Assembly (NCBI RefSeq): GCF_011378905.1
Contig: NZ_WTPY01000023.1
Location: 19,064 to 83,063 of the forward strand
Length of the DNA: 64,000 nucleotides
Direction: 5' to 3'
From: Paraglaciecola sp. 20A4
GTDB taxonomy: Bacteria > Pseudomonadota > Gammaproteobacteria > Enterobacterales > Alteromonadaceae
Shown: piece by piece, positions 8,584 to 17,454 of the stretch
Numbering within the stretch: the stretch's first letter is position 1
Layout: each line of letters starts with the position of its first letter
The notes under the pieces: model-generated
The model's database searches: none
Told to the model about the DNA's origin: nothing
Seen by the model: the letters and a program-made list of their open reading frames with translations, nothing else
Made by a program: the position numbers and the translations under genes

Positions 8584-9741
8584 ATGAACTTTGATTTGAC
8601 CGAAGATCAGCAAGCCTTTGCTGATACAGCCCGCCAATTTGCCCAGCAGGCTTTGGCGCCCAATGCTGCAAAGTGGGACAAAGAACATCACTTTCCCAAG
8701 GACGTGATTCAACAAGCTGGTGAACTGGGTTTCTGTGGCTTGTATACCAGTGAAGAGGATGGTGGTTTAGGGTTGAGCCGCTTGGATTCGTCGATTATTT
8801 TCGAACAGTTATCTATGGGCTGTACAGCTACTACGGCCATGATGACGATCCACAATATGGCGACTTGGATGATTGCCAAATGGGGTAAACCAGCGCTAAA
8901 AGACAAGTGGTGCCCAGATTTGGTCACAGGCAAGTTGCTAGCATCTTACTGTTTGACGGAACCCGGTTCAGGCTCTGACGCTGCCGCCTTACGTACAAGT
9001 GCAAAAGTGGACGGTGATGAGTATGTACTCAATGGCTCGAAAATGTTTATTTCGGGTGCGGGAGAAACCGAAGTGCTGGTGGTTATGGCACGCACTGGCG
9101 GTGAAGGCCCTAAAGGGATTTCAGCGTTTTTGGTGCCGGCTGACGCACAAGGTATTATTTACGGCAAAGCCGAGGATAAAATGGGTTGGAATGCTCAGCC
9201 CACTCGCTTAATTACATTCGACAATGTGCGTATTGCGAAAATTAATTTACTGGGTGAAGAAGGCCAAGGTTTTAGTTTCGCGATGCAGGGCTTGGACGGT
9301 GGGCGCGTCAATATCGCCACTTGCTCAATCGGCACCGCCCAGCAAGCATTAAACACCGCAACCGCTTATATGAAAGAACGCACCCAATTCGGTAAACCGT
9401 TAGCTGCGTTTCAGGCATTACAGTTCAAATTAGCTGACATGGCTACAGAGCTTGTGGCCGCCAGACAAATGGTGCGCCTAGCTGCCTTTAAACTCGATAA
9501 TCAAGATCCTGAGCGCAGCGCTTATTGCGCTATGGCGAAGCGTTTCGCGACGGATATTGGATTTGAAGTGTGTAATCAAGCGCTACAAATTCACGGTGGT
9601 TACGGTTACATTCAAGAATACCCGTTAGAGCGTCATGTTCGAGATGTGCGTGTTCATCAAATACTCGAAGGTACCAATGAAATTATGCGCATGATAGTCG
9701 GACGACGTTTACTGGCTGACGATGCGGGTAAAATTTTATAA
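8584..9741 (+). CDS. Acyl-CoA dehydrogenase, probably isobutyryl/branched-chain
   Basis: A 385-residue FAD enzyme of the acyl-CoA dehydrogenase family. It shows 'CLTEPGSGSDAAALRT' and 'LNGSKMFISGAGE' flavin/substrate motifs in the middle domain, and in the C-terminal domain 'QIHGGYGYIQEYPLERHVRDVRVHQILEGTNEIMRMIVGR' with the catalytic glutamate in 'EGTNE'. In the valine pathway this step turns isobutyryl-CoA into methacrylyl-CoA. The gene begins 11 bases after mmsA and precedes the hydrolase and mmsB, as in the Shewanella ivd cluster (ivdC). Substrate is inferred from context; a general short branched-chain range is possible. Confidence 0.9.
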   Translation: MNFDLTEDQQAFADTARQFAQQALAPNAAKWDKEHHFPKDVIQQAGELGFCGLYTSEEDGGLGLSRLDSSIIFEQLSMGCTATTAMMTIHNMATWMIAKWGKPALKDKWCPDLVTGKLLASYCLTEPGSGSDAAALRTSAKVDGDEYVLNGSKMFISGAGETEVLVVMARTGGEGPKGISAFLVPADAQGIIYGKAEDKMGWNAQPTRLITFDNVRIAKINLLGEEGQGFSFAMQGLDGGRVNIATCSIGTAQQALNTATAYMKERTQFGKPLAAFQALQFKLADMATELVAARQMVRLAAFKLDNQDPERSAYCAMAKRFATDIGFEVCNQALQIHGGYGYIQEYPLERHVRDVRVHQILEGTNEIMRMIVGRRLLADDAGKIL

Positions 9742-9773
9742 GGTGTTTAGTCACCAAACGAGAGGAGAAAATT

Positions 9774-10904
9774 GTGTCTGATTGCGTTATTTTTCAAGAA
9801 CGGACCACTAAAAATGGCATGAAGATAGGCCATGCCACCCTTAATCGACCGAGTGCCCTTAATGCACTGAATATGGACATGATACAAGCCTTGATGCCAC
9901 AGCTTTTAGCGTGGCAGCAAAATGCAGATATTTGTATGGTGATCCTTGATGGTGCTGGCGAAAAAGGATTATGCGCCGGAGGAGACGTTGTCGCAATGCA
10001 TAACGCCATGGCGAGTAATCCTAAGGCCATGCCCAACTCACTGCAGTGTTTTTTCACTGAAGAGTATAAGCTTGATTACCTTATTCACACCTATGCTAAA
10101 CCGTTTGTGGTGTGGGGAGGTGGAATTGTAATGGGCGGCGGTATGGGGTTGATGAATGGAGCGAGCCATCGAATTGTCACTGATACGTCACGTATGGCCA
10201 TGCCAGAAATCAATATTGGTTTGTACCCTGATGTAGGCGGAAGTTGGTTTCTAAACAACATGCCCCCCGGCTGTGGACTGTTTTTAGGAATGACAGGCGC
10301 GAGTATGAATGCCGCGGATGCGCTATACGTTAATATGGCTGATTATTTTATCCCCAATGATTTGAAAAATCAGTGGTTAGCCAACCTAGATGACTTGCCT
10401 TGGAGTCAAAATAGCGCTGCTAATAAAGACCAGTTGAGTGTTTTTTGTGCGGATTTACATCAACAGCATCAAGCGTTACTGCCCCAAGGTAAGGTAGAAG
10501 CACTACAAGATGAACTCAGTGCGCTTGCGCTTGAAACGACAGCTGCTGGCGTTGCAAAGCGAATACTCTCCTTAAAAGCCAGCGACGATAAATGGCTTGA
10601 TAAAGCGCAAAGGACCTTACAAACGGGTTCACCTATTAGCGCAAATTTGGTCTTCAAACAATTGCACAATGGCCAAAGTATGACCTTGGCGCAATGCTTT
10701 AACATGGAATTGGTGATGTCATGTCGCTGCGGAGAATTCGGTGAATTTCAAGAAGGTGTGCGGGCATTATTGGTTGATAAAGATCATCAACCAAACTGGC
10801 GTTACCCCACGATTGAAAGCGTACCAAATGAAATCATGGTTTGGTTTTTTGATAGTCCATGGCAAGCAAATGAGCATCCTCTTAGTACCCTAGGTAAGGA
10901 GTAG
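9774..10904 (+). CDS. 3-hydroxyisobutyryl-CoA hydrolase (enoyl-CoA hydratase/isomerase family)
   Basis: A 376-residue crotonase-fold protein, longer than simple hydratases (about 260), as expected for 3-hydroxyisobutyryl-CoA hydrolases. 'GLCAGGDVVAMHNAM' forms the oxyanion hole; 'MPEINIGLYPDVGGSWFLN' carries the glutamate and the 'PDVGG' signature specific to the hydrolase branch. It releases free 3-hydroxyisobutyrate for MmsB. The start is GTG at 9774 with GAGGAG about 7 bases upstream. It lies 32 bases behind the acyl-CoA dehydrogenase and 3 bases ahead of mmsB. No separate methacrylyl-CoA hydratase is present in this cluster. Confidence 0.9.
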   Translation: MSDCVIFQERTTKNGMKIGHATLNRPSALNALNMDMIQALMPQLLAWQQNADICMVILDGAGEKGLCAGGDVVAMHNAMASNPKAMPNSLQCFFTEEYKLDYLIHTYAKPFVVWGGGIVMGGGMGLMNGASHRIVTDTSRMAMPEINIGLYPDVGGSWFLNNMPPGCGLFLGMTGASMNAADALYVNMADYFIPNDLKNQWLANLDDLPWSQNSAANKDQLSVFCADLHQQHQALLPQGKVEALQDELSALALETTAAGVAKRILSLKASDDKWLDKAQRTLQTGSPISANLVFKQLHNGQSMTLAQCFNMELVMSCRCGEFGEFQEGVRALLVDKDHQPNWRYPTIESVPNEIMVWFFDSPWQANEHPLSTLGKE

Positions 10905-10907
10905 GTT

Positions 10908-11834
10908 ATGTCATTATCACATTATACGATCGCCTTTATCGGTTTAGGCAATATGGGTGGGCCGATGGCGGCCAATCTGCTTAAAGCTCAAGCGAAGGTT
11001 AAGGTTTTTGACCTAGTCCCCTCAGCTGTTTCTGAGCTAAAAAGTAAGGGAGCTTCAGCAGCAAATAGTGCAGTAGATGCCGTGGATGGCGCGGATATTG
11101 TGATATCTATGCTGCCAGCTGGCAAACATGTACAGAGCTTATACTTAGGAGATAGTGAGCGTGGGACTGCCGGGCTAATCGATGTACTAACGGAAAATAC
11201 CTTGGTTATCGATTCGAGCACTATTGATGCAGCCACGTCAATTTTAGTGGCTGATGCATTGCGCGAAAAAGGCATGCGCTTTCTCGACGCGCCCGTTTCG
11301 GGTGGCACAGCGGGCGCTGCTGCGGGAACGTTAACCTTTATCGTGGGCGGCGAAGAGACAGCCTATCAAAGTGCTTTACCTGTGTTGCAAGCCATGGGCA
11401 AAAATATTTTTCATGCCGGTCAAAATGGCGCGGGTCAAATCGCTAAAATTTGCAACAACATGCTGTTATCGGTGTTAATGCTCGGTACATCAGAAGCTTT
11501 GCAAATGGCGATTGATAATGGACTGGATCCCAAGGTGATGTCAGACATTATGCTGCAAAGTTCAGGACGAAACTGGACACTGGAGCTATACAACCCATGT
11601 CCAGATGTGATGCCAAATGTGCCTTCATCGAATAATTATAAAGGCGGTTTTATGGTGGATTTAATGCGCAAAGACTTGGGCTTAGCGCTAGACACTGCAT
11701 TGAAAAGTCATTCGAGCACGCCGATGGGAGCAATAGCACAAAATTTGTACAATATGCATAGTATGCAAGGTAATGGTCAGCGAGACTTTTCAAGTATATT
11801 TGAGCTATTTTCTGCACAAAAGTCTAAAGCGTAG
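10908..11834 (+). CDS. mmsB: 3-hydroxyisobutyrate dehydrogenase
   Basis: A 308-residue NAD-dependent beta-hydroxyacid dehydrogenase that makes methylmalonate semialdehyde, the substrate of MmsA. The N-terminal 'FIGLGNMGGPMAANLLKAQ' is the family Rossmann motif; 'DAPVSGGTAGAAAGTLTFIVGG' is the substrate signature; 'GAGQIAKICNNMLL' carries the catalytic lysine; and 'KDLGLALD' closes the C-terminal domain. TAAGGAG lies before the ATG and the gap to the hydrolase is 3 bases. The stop codon lies in the first unit of an 8-base tandem repeat. Confidence 0.95.
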   Translation: MSLSHYTIAFIGLGNMGGPMAANLLKAQAKVKVFDLVPSAVSELKSKGASAANSAVDAVDGADIVISMLPAGKHVQSLYLGDSERGTAGLIDVLTENTLVIDSSTIDAATSILVADALREKGMRFLDAPVSGGTAGAAAGTLTFIVGGEETAYQSALPVLQAMGKNIFHAGQNGAGQIAKICNNMLLSVLMLGTSEALQMAIDNGLDPKVMSDIMLQSSGRNWTLELYNPCPDVMPNVPSSNNYKGGFMVDLMRKDLGLALDTALKSHSSTPMGAIAQNLYNMHSMQGNGQRDFSSIFELFSAQKSKA

Positions 11835-11860
11835 CGAAGTAGCGAAGTAGCGAAGTATCG
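11831..11860 (+). repeat. 8-bp tandem repeat GTAGCGAA, about 3.7 copies
   Basis: Three perfect GTAGCGAA units at 11831-11854 are followed by a partial GTATCG. The first copy overlaps the mmsB stop codon (TAG at 11832-11834), so the other copies are untranslated. It looks like a replication-slippage tract in the spacer between mmsB and the SDR gene. Confidence 0.8.
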
Positions 11861-11949
11861 TGGTTGAATGGGCAAAGACTGATTCGCATCAAATTGACCA
11901 CTGGCAAGACCCATACATTTAATTTAATCAATATTAGGGAAGCAGAATT

Positions 11950-12711
11950 ATGCAGTTAGAAGGTAGCGTTATTGCAATCACTGGCGCAGCGCAAGGTTTA
12001 GGTCGTGCGATGGCGCAGGAATTTGCTAAGCAAGGAGCAAGCATTGCACTTATCGATATGCAAAAAGAACCGTTAGAACAAGCAGCCAAAGAACTACGTA
12101 GTCTAGGGGTGAAAGCCGAGTATTACGTGGTAAATGTTACTAACGAAGCAGAAGTAGAAGTTGCATTTGCCGATATTGGGATGGATTTTGGCCAGTTAAA
12201 TGGTTTGATTAATAGTGCAGGTATTATGCGCGATGGCATGTTGCTCAAAGTAAAAGATGGCAAAGTAGTCAGTAAGATGTCCAAAGAGCAATTCCAATCA
12301 GTATTAGATGTGAACGTCACGGGCACGTTCTTATGTGGTCGAGAAGCTGCCAAACAAATTATCGAAAGCAAAAGCGACGGCGTGATTATCAATATCTCGT
12401 CAGTATCCCGTGCTGGTAATATTGGACAAACCAATTACTCTGCATCTAAGGCCGCTGTCGCTACAATGACAGTGTCGTGGGGTAAAGAGTTAGCACGTTT
12501 TGGTATTCGCACCGGTTGCATTGCCCCAGGTTTAGTCGAAACCGCTATGGCAGCACAAATGCGCCCGGAAATGCGAGAAGCCTTTTTGAATACTGTGCCG
12601 ATGCGCCGCTTAGCTGAGGTAGAAGAACTGGCCCACACGGCTAGGTACATTTTCGAAAACGATTATTTCACCGGACGCACCATAGAGCTTGATGGCGGCA
12701 CGCGGGTCTAA
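11950..12711 (+). CDS. SDR-family oxidoreductase, possibly 3-hydroxy-2-methylbutyryl-CoA dehydrogenase
   Basis: A 253-residue classical short-chain dehydrogenase. The cofactor motif TGxxxGxG is 'TGAAQGLG' near residue 10, the NxAG-like motif is 'NSAGIM', the catalytic serine is in 'NISSVSRAG', YxxxK is 'YSASK', and the C-terminus ends 'GRTIELDGGTRV'. An acidic residue at the end of strand 2 ('LIDMQ') suggests NAD(H). It follows mmsB by 115 bases in the same direction. The Shewanella ivd cluster has an SDR (ivdG) at the corresponding place that acts on 3-hydroxy-2-methylbutyryl-CoA in isoleucine degradation; that role here is inference. A FabG-like reductase is the alternative. Confidence 0.85.
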   Translation: MQLEGSVIAITGAAQGLGRAMAQEFAKQGASIALIDMQKEPLEQAAKELRSLGVKAEYYVVNVTNEAEVEVAFADIGMDFGQLNGLINSAGIMRDGMLLKVKDGKVVSKMSKEQFQSVLDVNVTGTFLCGREAAKQIIESKSDGVIINISSVSRAGNIGQTNYSASKAAVATMTVSWGKELARFGIRTGCIAPGLVETAMAAQMRPEMREAFLNTVPMRRLAEVEELAHTARYIFENDYFTGRTIELDGGTRV

Positions 12712-12775
12712 GGTTTTCGACTGATTAAAATGGCTCAATAAGTATCGAGCCTATGTGGATATCCTATAGCGAATA

Positions 12776-12794
12776 CGGGGGCTCATTGCCCCCT
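12776..12794. terminator. Hairpin between convergent SDR and DUF4397-like genes
   Basis: GGGGGC (12777-12782), TCATT loop, GCCCCC (12788-12793), followed by the alternating tract TATATATATT. It sits between two convergent stops, where a bidirectional terminator would be useful. The U-tract is poor, so the call is moderate. Confidence 0.45.
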
Positions 12795-12801
12795 ATATAT
12801 A

Positions 12802-14199
12802 TTAATAATTAAAATAGGTTTGCAATTGATAAGGGGAGCCGCCATAAGCATAGTCGGTGGCAATAAGGTCAATGACATCGCCTTCATCAACACCCCGCAA
12901 AGACGTTTCAATAATCAATTCGCCACTTGATGCGTTATATATATAAATATCGTAATCGCCGCTTTCCAACTCATATTGCTCATTACTCATATAACTTAGT
13001 TCCACCTGAGGAGTATATGAATCTGGGTTACCGCCATCACTAACAATGACCACCTCAATTGCGTTACTTTTTATATCGTCAATACTATGATTTATAAGTA
13101 ATTTGGCGTGAGTGCTAATGACTCGTAAGTCTTCTTCATTGTCATTTACTGTGATACTGGAAGCGCTATCACCCGCGGTGAGAACTAATAACCTGCTACT
13201 GGGCTGAAGATTTAAGGTGAAAGTATCAATTTTTTCACTTGTATCGTTATCGACTAAATAAAAATATCGTGTGTCGCCTTCATCTACATCATCAATATCG
13301 ATATTAAACGTATCAGAAATAGTGTCGAATTCTAATGTGCTGGCCAATAATGTAGCATCGCCATCTGTCCCAGTTAAGTACACATCTAGATAATTAGAAT
13401 TGGATATGCCGTGAGTAAAACGTACATTTGCAGACTGTGCTTCATTGGTAAGTAATCGAGCGCCATCTGTTTCAATTTCGACTATCGCGTTAATTAACTC
13501 ATCTGAACCAGCAACAAGGTAACCCGTAAATGCAAAGATTATGGCGTCTCCTGTTGAAATGGTAATACTATCCGATGAAGCGAGTATTGTATCTGTACCA
13601 GACTCCGTTACGATGATCTTGTATACCCCTTTTTCGACTTCGACTTCGTCGCTGTCATCACTGTATGGCAAAGTAAAATCCGCAACTTTATTTAGCAGAT
13701 CTTCTCCCTCAGCTAACAAGTACACATCAATATCTGTGTTTAGGTCTGCTAAATTGGCAAACTGAATGATTGCATCATAGTCGTCATCAAAATCGTCATC
13801 GAATAAATCAGAAATATCGGTTTGAAATGTGATGGATGAGGGGGCGTCAGAGTCGCCATACATAACATATGTACTGATTTTGTTCTTTGATACGTTAACG
13901 CTGTCACTACTGGTGAATTCATCATTTTGTGAATTAGGCAATATTTGATTGAACGCTAAGTCGTAACTTCCTTTACTGACATAATCAATCGCGCTGGCAT
14001 CACCGTAAGCTAATTCGTCTAAAGATTCGTCTTCTAGTACGACTTCAATAGCGGGGGATTGTGGAACGAGATTAACGAACTGATAGTATCCTTTTGCATC
14101 AGTGTCACTGCTGCTACTTAGATCACATGCGCATAAATTTAATGCTAAGGCAGTAATAATGGTATTAAAAAATACAGTTTTAAATTTTTTCTTAAACAT
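12802..14199 (-). CDS. DUF4397-like secreted lipoprotein
   Basis: A 465-residue acidic protein built of repeated beta-sandwich-like modules of about 100 residues. Each has a 'FVNLVPQSPAIEVVLEDESL' type opening (an 'RF..HG..N...DVYLTG' variant in the third), then 'LAYGDASAIDYVSKGSYDL', the pattern I associate with DUF4397. The N-terminus has a signal helix and ends 'LNLCAC', so C25 is the likely lipidation site; aspartate follows, which in E. coli would favour inner-membrane retention. The function is unknown. A second protein of the same type lies at 52635, on the other strand. No operon partner. Confidence 0.75.
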   Translation of the reverse strand: MFKKKFKTVFFNTIITALALNLCACDLSSSSDTDAKGYYQFVNLVPQSPAIEVVLEDESLDELAYGDASAIDYVSKGSYDLAFNQILPNSQNDEFTSSDSVNVSKNKISTYVMYGDSDAPSSITFQTDISDLFDDDFDDDYDAIIQFANLADLNTDIDVYLLAEGEDLLNKVADFTLPYSDDSDEVEVEKGVYKIIVTESGTDTILASSDSITISTGDAIIFAFTGYLVAGSDELINAIVEIETDGARLLTNEAQSANVRFTHGISNSNYLDVYLTGTDGDATLLASTLEFDTISDTFNIDIDDVDEGDTRYFYLVDNDTSEKIDTFTLNLQPSSRLLVLTAGDSASSITVNDNEEDLRVISTHAKLLINHSIDDIKSNAIEVVIVSDGGNPDSYTPQVELSYMSNEQYELESGDYDIYIYNASSGELIIETSLRGVDEGDVIDLIATDYAYGGSPYQLQTYFNY

Positions 14200-14312
14200 A
14201 TCAAGAGAGACTAAAATAGAATGAAAGTAGGATTATTTTGACTGAAACTTGCTGAGAATGTTTGCTGCTTAAGGTAAACGTTGTGTAAAAAACCACAGTA
14301 GAAATATCGCAG

Positions 14313-14337
14313 AAAAGAGCACGTTGTATGCTCTTTT
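14313..14337 (-). terminator. Rho-independent terminator of the YafJ-like gene
   Basis: AAAAGAGCA (14313-14321) pairs perfectly with TGCTCTTTT (14329-14337) around a 7-base loop, 27 bases beyond the minus-strand stop at 14364. The T-run is part of the stem on either strand, so it could work in both directions. Confidence 0.7.
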
Positions 14338-14363
14338 GTTTTTACTACCTTGCTTCAAATGCG

Positions 14364-15128
14364 CTATAAAGGCTCTCCAAAGCGAAATACTTGGCCTTCG
14401 CCGGGTAGCATCTTCTGCCAATTCTCATTGCCGGTAAGAGGTTCGGTCGCGATGACAGTGACGATGTCGTTAGGCGTTGTCTCTTTAGCAAAGTCGATAT
14501 CCACATCAATATCAGACAGTTGCGCCTTACCAAACGGTGCTCTTCGGGTAATCCATTGCAATTTAGTAGAGCAAAATGCAAGTAAGTACTCACCGTCGGT
14601 GATAAGCATATTAAATACACCTAACTTATTAAGTTTTTTAGCTTCTCTTTGCAAAAAATTAAAGGCCGATATGCGTTTGCTAGGGCGTTGCGGAAATCGA
14701 TTATCTAACGCGCTCATTAAATAGCAAAAGGCTCGTTCGCTGTCAGTGGTTCCAACTGGGGTGAATCGGTCTATGGGTAAATCAGCATAGCCACTTAATT
14801 GGCCATTATGGGCGTACGTCCAGTTGCGGCCCCATAACTCACGACTGAAAGGATGGGTGTTTTCCATACCAATACGCCCGCGATTTGCTTGGCGAACATG
14901 TGCGATAACGGCCTTACTTTTTATTGGATAATCTGAAACTAAGCGGGCAATCTCAGATTCATAACTAGGCTGTGGATCCTTGAATATACACACACCTTTT
15001 TGTTCATAAAATGCTACGCCCCAACCATCTTTATGGGGACCGACGCGACCACCACGTTCACGCAGTCCCTTAAAACTAAAGCAAATATCGGTTGGTACAT
15101 TGGCCGACATTCCCAATAACTCACACAT
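14364..15128 (-). CDS. Class II glutamine amidotransferase, YafJ-like
   Basis: A 254-residue Ntn-type amidotransferase domain protein. Processing of Met1 exposes Cys2 ('MCELLGM') as the nucleophile. 'HKDGWGVAFY', 'HVRQANRG' and 'ENTHPFSRELWGRNWTYAHNGQL' are the glutaminase-pocket motifs of the family. There is no synthase domain, so the acceptor substrate of the released ammonia is unknown. It is monocistronic, transcribed away from the DUF3718 gene's terminator, with its own hairpin terminator downstream. Confidence 0.9.
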   Translation of the reverse strand: MCELLGMSANVPTDICFSFKGLRERGGRVGPHKDGWGVAFYEQKGVCIFKDPQPSYESEIARLVSDYPIKSKAVIAHVRQANRGRIGMENTHPFSRELWGRNWTYAHNGQLSGYADLPIDRFTPVGTTDSERAFCYLMSALDNRFPQRPSKRISAFNFLQREAKKLNKLGVFNMLITDGEYLLAFCSTKLQWITRRAPFGKAQLSDIDVDIDFAKETTPNDIVTVIATEPLTGNENWQKMLPGEGQVFRFGEPL

Positions 15129-15279
15129 ATTTTACCCCATATATTATTGATTTTGCGATTATACCTTGAATGGTGCAGACAGATCTCTTGGATCATATGG
15201 TTTGCAATAAAAAGATGCCGCGAGGGGGGCGTTGATAAGCGTACTTTAGTCTAGGCGGCTAATACTATGTATTAGGCAC

Positions 15280-15300
15280 AAAAAATCCGCTCTAGGCGGA
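15280..15300 (-). terminator. Rho-independent terminator of the DUF3718 gene
   Basis: On the minus strand TCCGC, a 5-base loop and GCGGA are followed by six T. It lies 45 bases past the minus-strand stop at 15345. Confidence 0.75.
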
Positions 15301-15344
15301 CTCTTTGCTCTGGTTGTACCAAGTTTTTACGTGCAGCGTGCTTA

Positions 15345-15680
15345 TTAATGTGTATTGACACTGGCGATGACGCTTGGCATTTCGCTGTACTTTCCATTCG
15401 TAAGATAGTTATTCATCTTTGTTGATTTATCACCATATTGCTCAATAAAAGCCACAATATTCTGGCCATTACAGGTCATTTTTTCTGTCACATAACGCTT
15501 GGTTAATTTGTTTGCTTTCATCGCTTTATGCATTTTAAAAATATTACCTGTTGTGGCGGTAACACATAATTTAGTCCCAGCTTGGTCATCTGTGGGTACG
15601 AATTCAGGGCTTGCATGTGCAGCACCAAGAACAGCAAAAGTGAGAGTAGCAGCGGCGATAATTTTAGTCAGTTTTTTCAT
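15345..15680 (-). CDS. DUF3718 domain small secreted protein
   Basis: A 111-residue protein with a signal peptide cleaved after 'GAAHA-S' near residue 23. The mature part has two cysteines ('KLCVTATTGN' and 'KMTCNGQNIVAFIEQYG') likely to form a disulfide, in a layout I recognise as DUF3718, common in Alteromonadales and Shewanella periplasmic proteins. Function unknown. It is a single gene with a strong terminator; the 330-base AT-rich region upstream probably holds its promoter and that of trhO. Confidence 0.8.
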   Translation of the reverse strand: MKKLTKIIAAATLTFAVLGAAHASPEFVPTDDQAGTKLCVTATTGNIFKMHKAMKANKLTKRYVTEKMTCNGQNIVAFIEQYGDKSTKMNNYLTNGKYSEMPSVIASVNTH

Positions 15681-16010
15681 GAGTGTTTCCTTTAGATAAT
15701 CAATTTAACAGTGTGTTGTGTTGTTAATTATGTGATTGCAACTCAGATGCCATTTTTATTATCCATATAAATCAATAGGTTAATTTTTAATGGTTAATTT
15801 CAATTGTGAAAAAAAATATATGTAATGTTAATTGACCAAATTTTGGTTTTTTTAACCAGTAGGCTTTGCAAACAGTATTACTATGAATATTTATGTGCAA
15901 AGCGAAACCTTAGACTTTAAAAAAGCCCCTTAATTTGCTATATTTCCGGCGCTTTTTACGCATCCCATTAACTGCTCTGGACTTACGATCCAAATCGCAA
16001 GGAAAACTTA
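15681..16010. other. Divergent AT-rich intergenic region
   Basis: This 330-base gap separates the divergent DUF3718 gene and trhO. It is strongly AT-rich and has no ORF, tRNA or strong palindrome. Promoters for both genes must lie here, but I cannot pick convincing -35/-10 pairs. AAGGA at 15999-16003 is the trhO ribosome site. Confidence 0.5.
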
Positions 16011-17021
16011 ATGCAAAACAAACCTTCTACGCCCTTCGTTGTGTGCGCGCTATACAAATTTGTTACCCTCAAAAATTTTGAAGACATGCGTCAGCCGCTG
16101 CTCACTTTTATGCAAGAAAATGGTATTAAAGGTACTTTATTGCTCGCCGAAGAAGGTATCAACGGCACGGTTTCTGGTTCCCGTGAAGCGATCGACGCAG
16201 TACTGGCATATCTAAATAATGACCCGCGGATCAACCCCATCTCTCACAAAGAGTCTTTGGATGAGAATCAGCCTTTTCATCGCACTAAAGTAAAATTGAA
16301 GAAAGAAATTGTCACCATGGGAGTCGAAGGTATTGATCCACTGCGCACGGTTGGTACTTATGTGAAACCTAAGGACTGGAATGCACTTATTTCGGATCCC
16401 GGCGTAACCGTTATCGATACGCGCAATGATTATGAGATTGAGATAGGTACGTTCAAGAACGCCATTAACCCAAATACTGAATCATTTCGTGAATTCCCTC
16501 AGTATGTAAAAGACAATCTTGACCCAAGTAAAAATAAGAAAGTCGCAATGTTTTGTACAGGGGGCATCCGCTGCGAGAAGTCCACCGCTTATTTGAAAGA
16601 GCAAGGCTTCGAAGAAGTCTTTCATCTTGAAGGTGGGATCCTTAAATATTTAGAAGATGTTCCAAAAGATGACACACTTTGGGAAGGTGATTGTTTTGTG
16701 TTTGATAATCGTGTGGCAGTAAATCACGATTTACAGAAAAGTGAATACGACCAATGTTATGCATGTCGATTACCCATTACCGAAGAAGATAAGCAAAGTC
16801 CACTTTTTGAAGCGGGAGCGAGCTGTCCTAAGTGCCATGGAACCCATAGTGATGAGCAACTTAAGCGCTTCCGTGAGCGTGAAAAACAAGTCAATTTGGC
16901 TAAAGAGCGAAACGAAGCGCACGTTGGCGAAGATGCCACAAAAGCCATAAAATTTCGTCGTCAGCAAAAGGCAGCACAGCGCAGAGCACAGCGCACTGCT
17001 GCTGGAAAAAGCAACGGTTGA
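16011..17021 (+). CDS. trhO: tRNA uridine(34) hydroxylase TrhO (YceA), rhodanese family
   Basis: A 336-residue protein. The N-terminal acylphosphatase-like domain ('[19 protein letters not shown]') precedes a rhodanese domain with C182 in '[12 protein letters not shown]' and '[11 protein letters not shown]' behind it, and a C-terminal part with a CxxC...CxxC pair ('CYACRLP' and 'CPKCHG') that could bind zinc. TrhO uses O2 to form 5-hydroxyuridine at the wobble position of tRNAs, the first step to cmo5U/mo5U. The strongly basic tail would help tRNA binding. AAGGA lies 7 bases before the ATG. No operon partner. Confidence 0.95.
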   Translation: MQNKPSTPFVVCALYKFVTLKNFEDMRQPLLTFMQENGIKGTLLLAEEGINGTVSGSREAIDAVLAYLNNDPRINPISHKESLDENQPFHRTKVKLKKEIVTMGVEGIDPLRTVGTYVKPKDWNALISDPGVTVIDTRNDYEIEIGTFKNAINPNTESFREFPQYVKDNLDPSKNKKVAMFCTGGIRCEKSTAYLKEQGFEEVFHLEGGILKYLEDVPKDDTLWEGDCFVFDNRVAVNHDLQKSEYDQCYACRLPITEEDKQSPLFEAGASCPKCHGTHSDEQLKRFREREKQVNLAKERNEAHVGEDATKAIKFRRQQKAAQRRAQRTAAGKSNG

Positions 17022-17112
17022 TTCCCAGTGTAATGGGCTTTTCTTCACTAACGTAGACATTCGGTTATATGAAAGGGTACACTCAGGCTAACTTAACTAA
17101 TGTGAATTAAAC

Positions 17113-17361
17113 ATGGCAGATCAAAAGACGTTAGCGCCAGAAAAGGTCGCTGAAATTCGTAAAGAATTCGATTATTTCGATACGGATAACAATGGTGAAA
17201 TTGGATTAACAGAGTTTATTGAATTGTTAACTATAATATCTCCTAAGACCAAGGCCAGTCATGTTGAAGAAGGCTTTGGTTTAATTGATGAGAACAATGA
17301 TGGCTCTATCGATTTCGAAGAATTTTTGGAATGGTGGCAGCAATCTTGGTGGGAATACTAG
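17113..17361 (+). CDS. Small EF-hand calcium-binding protein
   Basis: An 82-residue acidic protein with two canonical EF-hand loops: D23-T-D25-N-N27-G...E34 and D59-E-N61-N-D63-G...E70, each with Asp/Asn at loop positions 1, 3 and 5, glycine at 6 and glutamate at 12. No signal peptide, so it is probably a cytoplasmic calcium sensor or buffer like the calmodulin-like proteins in other gammaproteobacteria. The target is unknown. It ends at a strong bidirectional terminator shared with the saccharopine-dehydrogenase-like gene. Confidence 0.9.
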   Translation: MADQKTLAPEKVAEIRKEFDYFDTDNNGEIGLTEFIELLTIISPKTKASHVEEGFGLIDENNDGSIDFEEFLEWWQQSWWEY

Positions 17362-17398
17362 CCCCCTAAATCTTATTGGTTGTACTTAGACTAATGAC

Positions 17399-17428
17399 AA
17401 AAAGCCCAAGCAAATGCTTGGGCTTTTT
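17399..17428. terminator. Bidirectional rho-independent terminator
   Basis: A 13-base perfect stem (AAAAAGCCCAAGC at 17399-17411 with GCTTGGGCTTTTT at 17416-17428) and a 4-base AAAT loop, with A-run and T-run on the two sides. It lies between the convergent EF-hand gene and the gene ending at 17455, and serves both. Confidence 0.95.
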
Positions 17429-17454
17429 CGTTCAGGTTACTCTTGAACAGGAGC

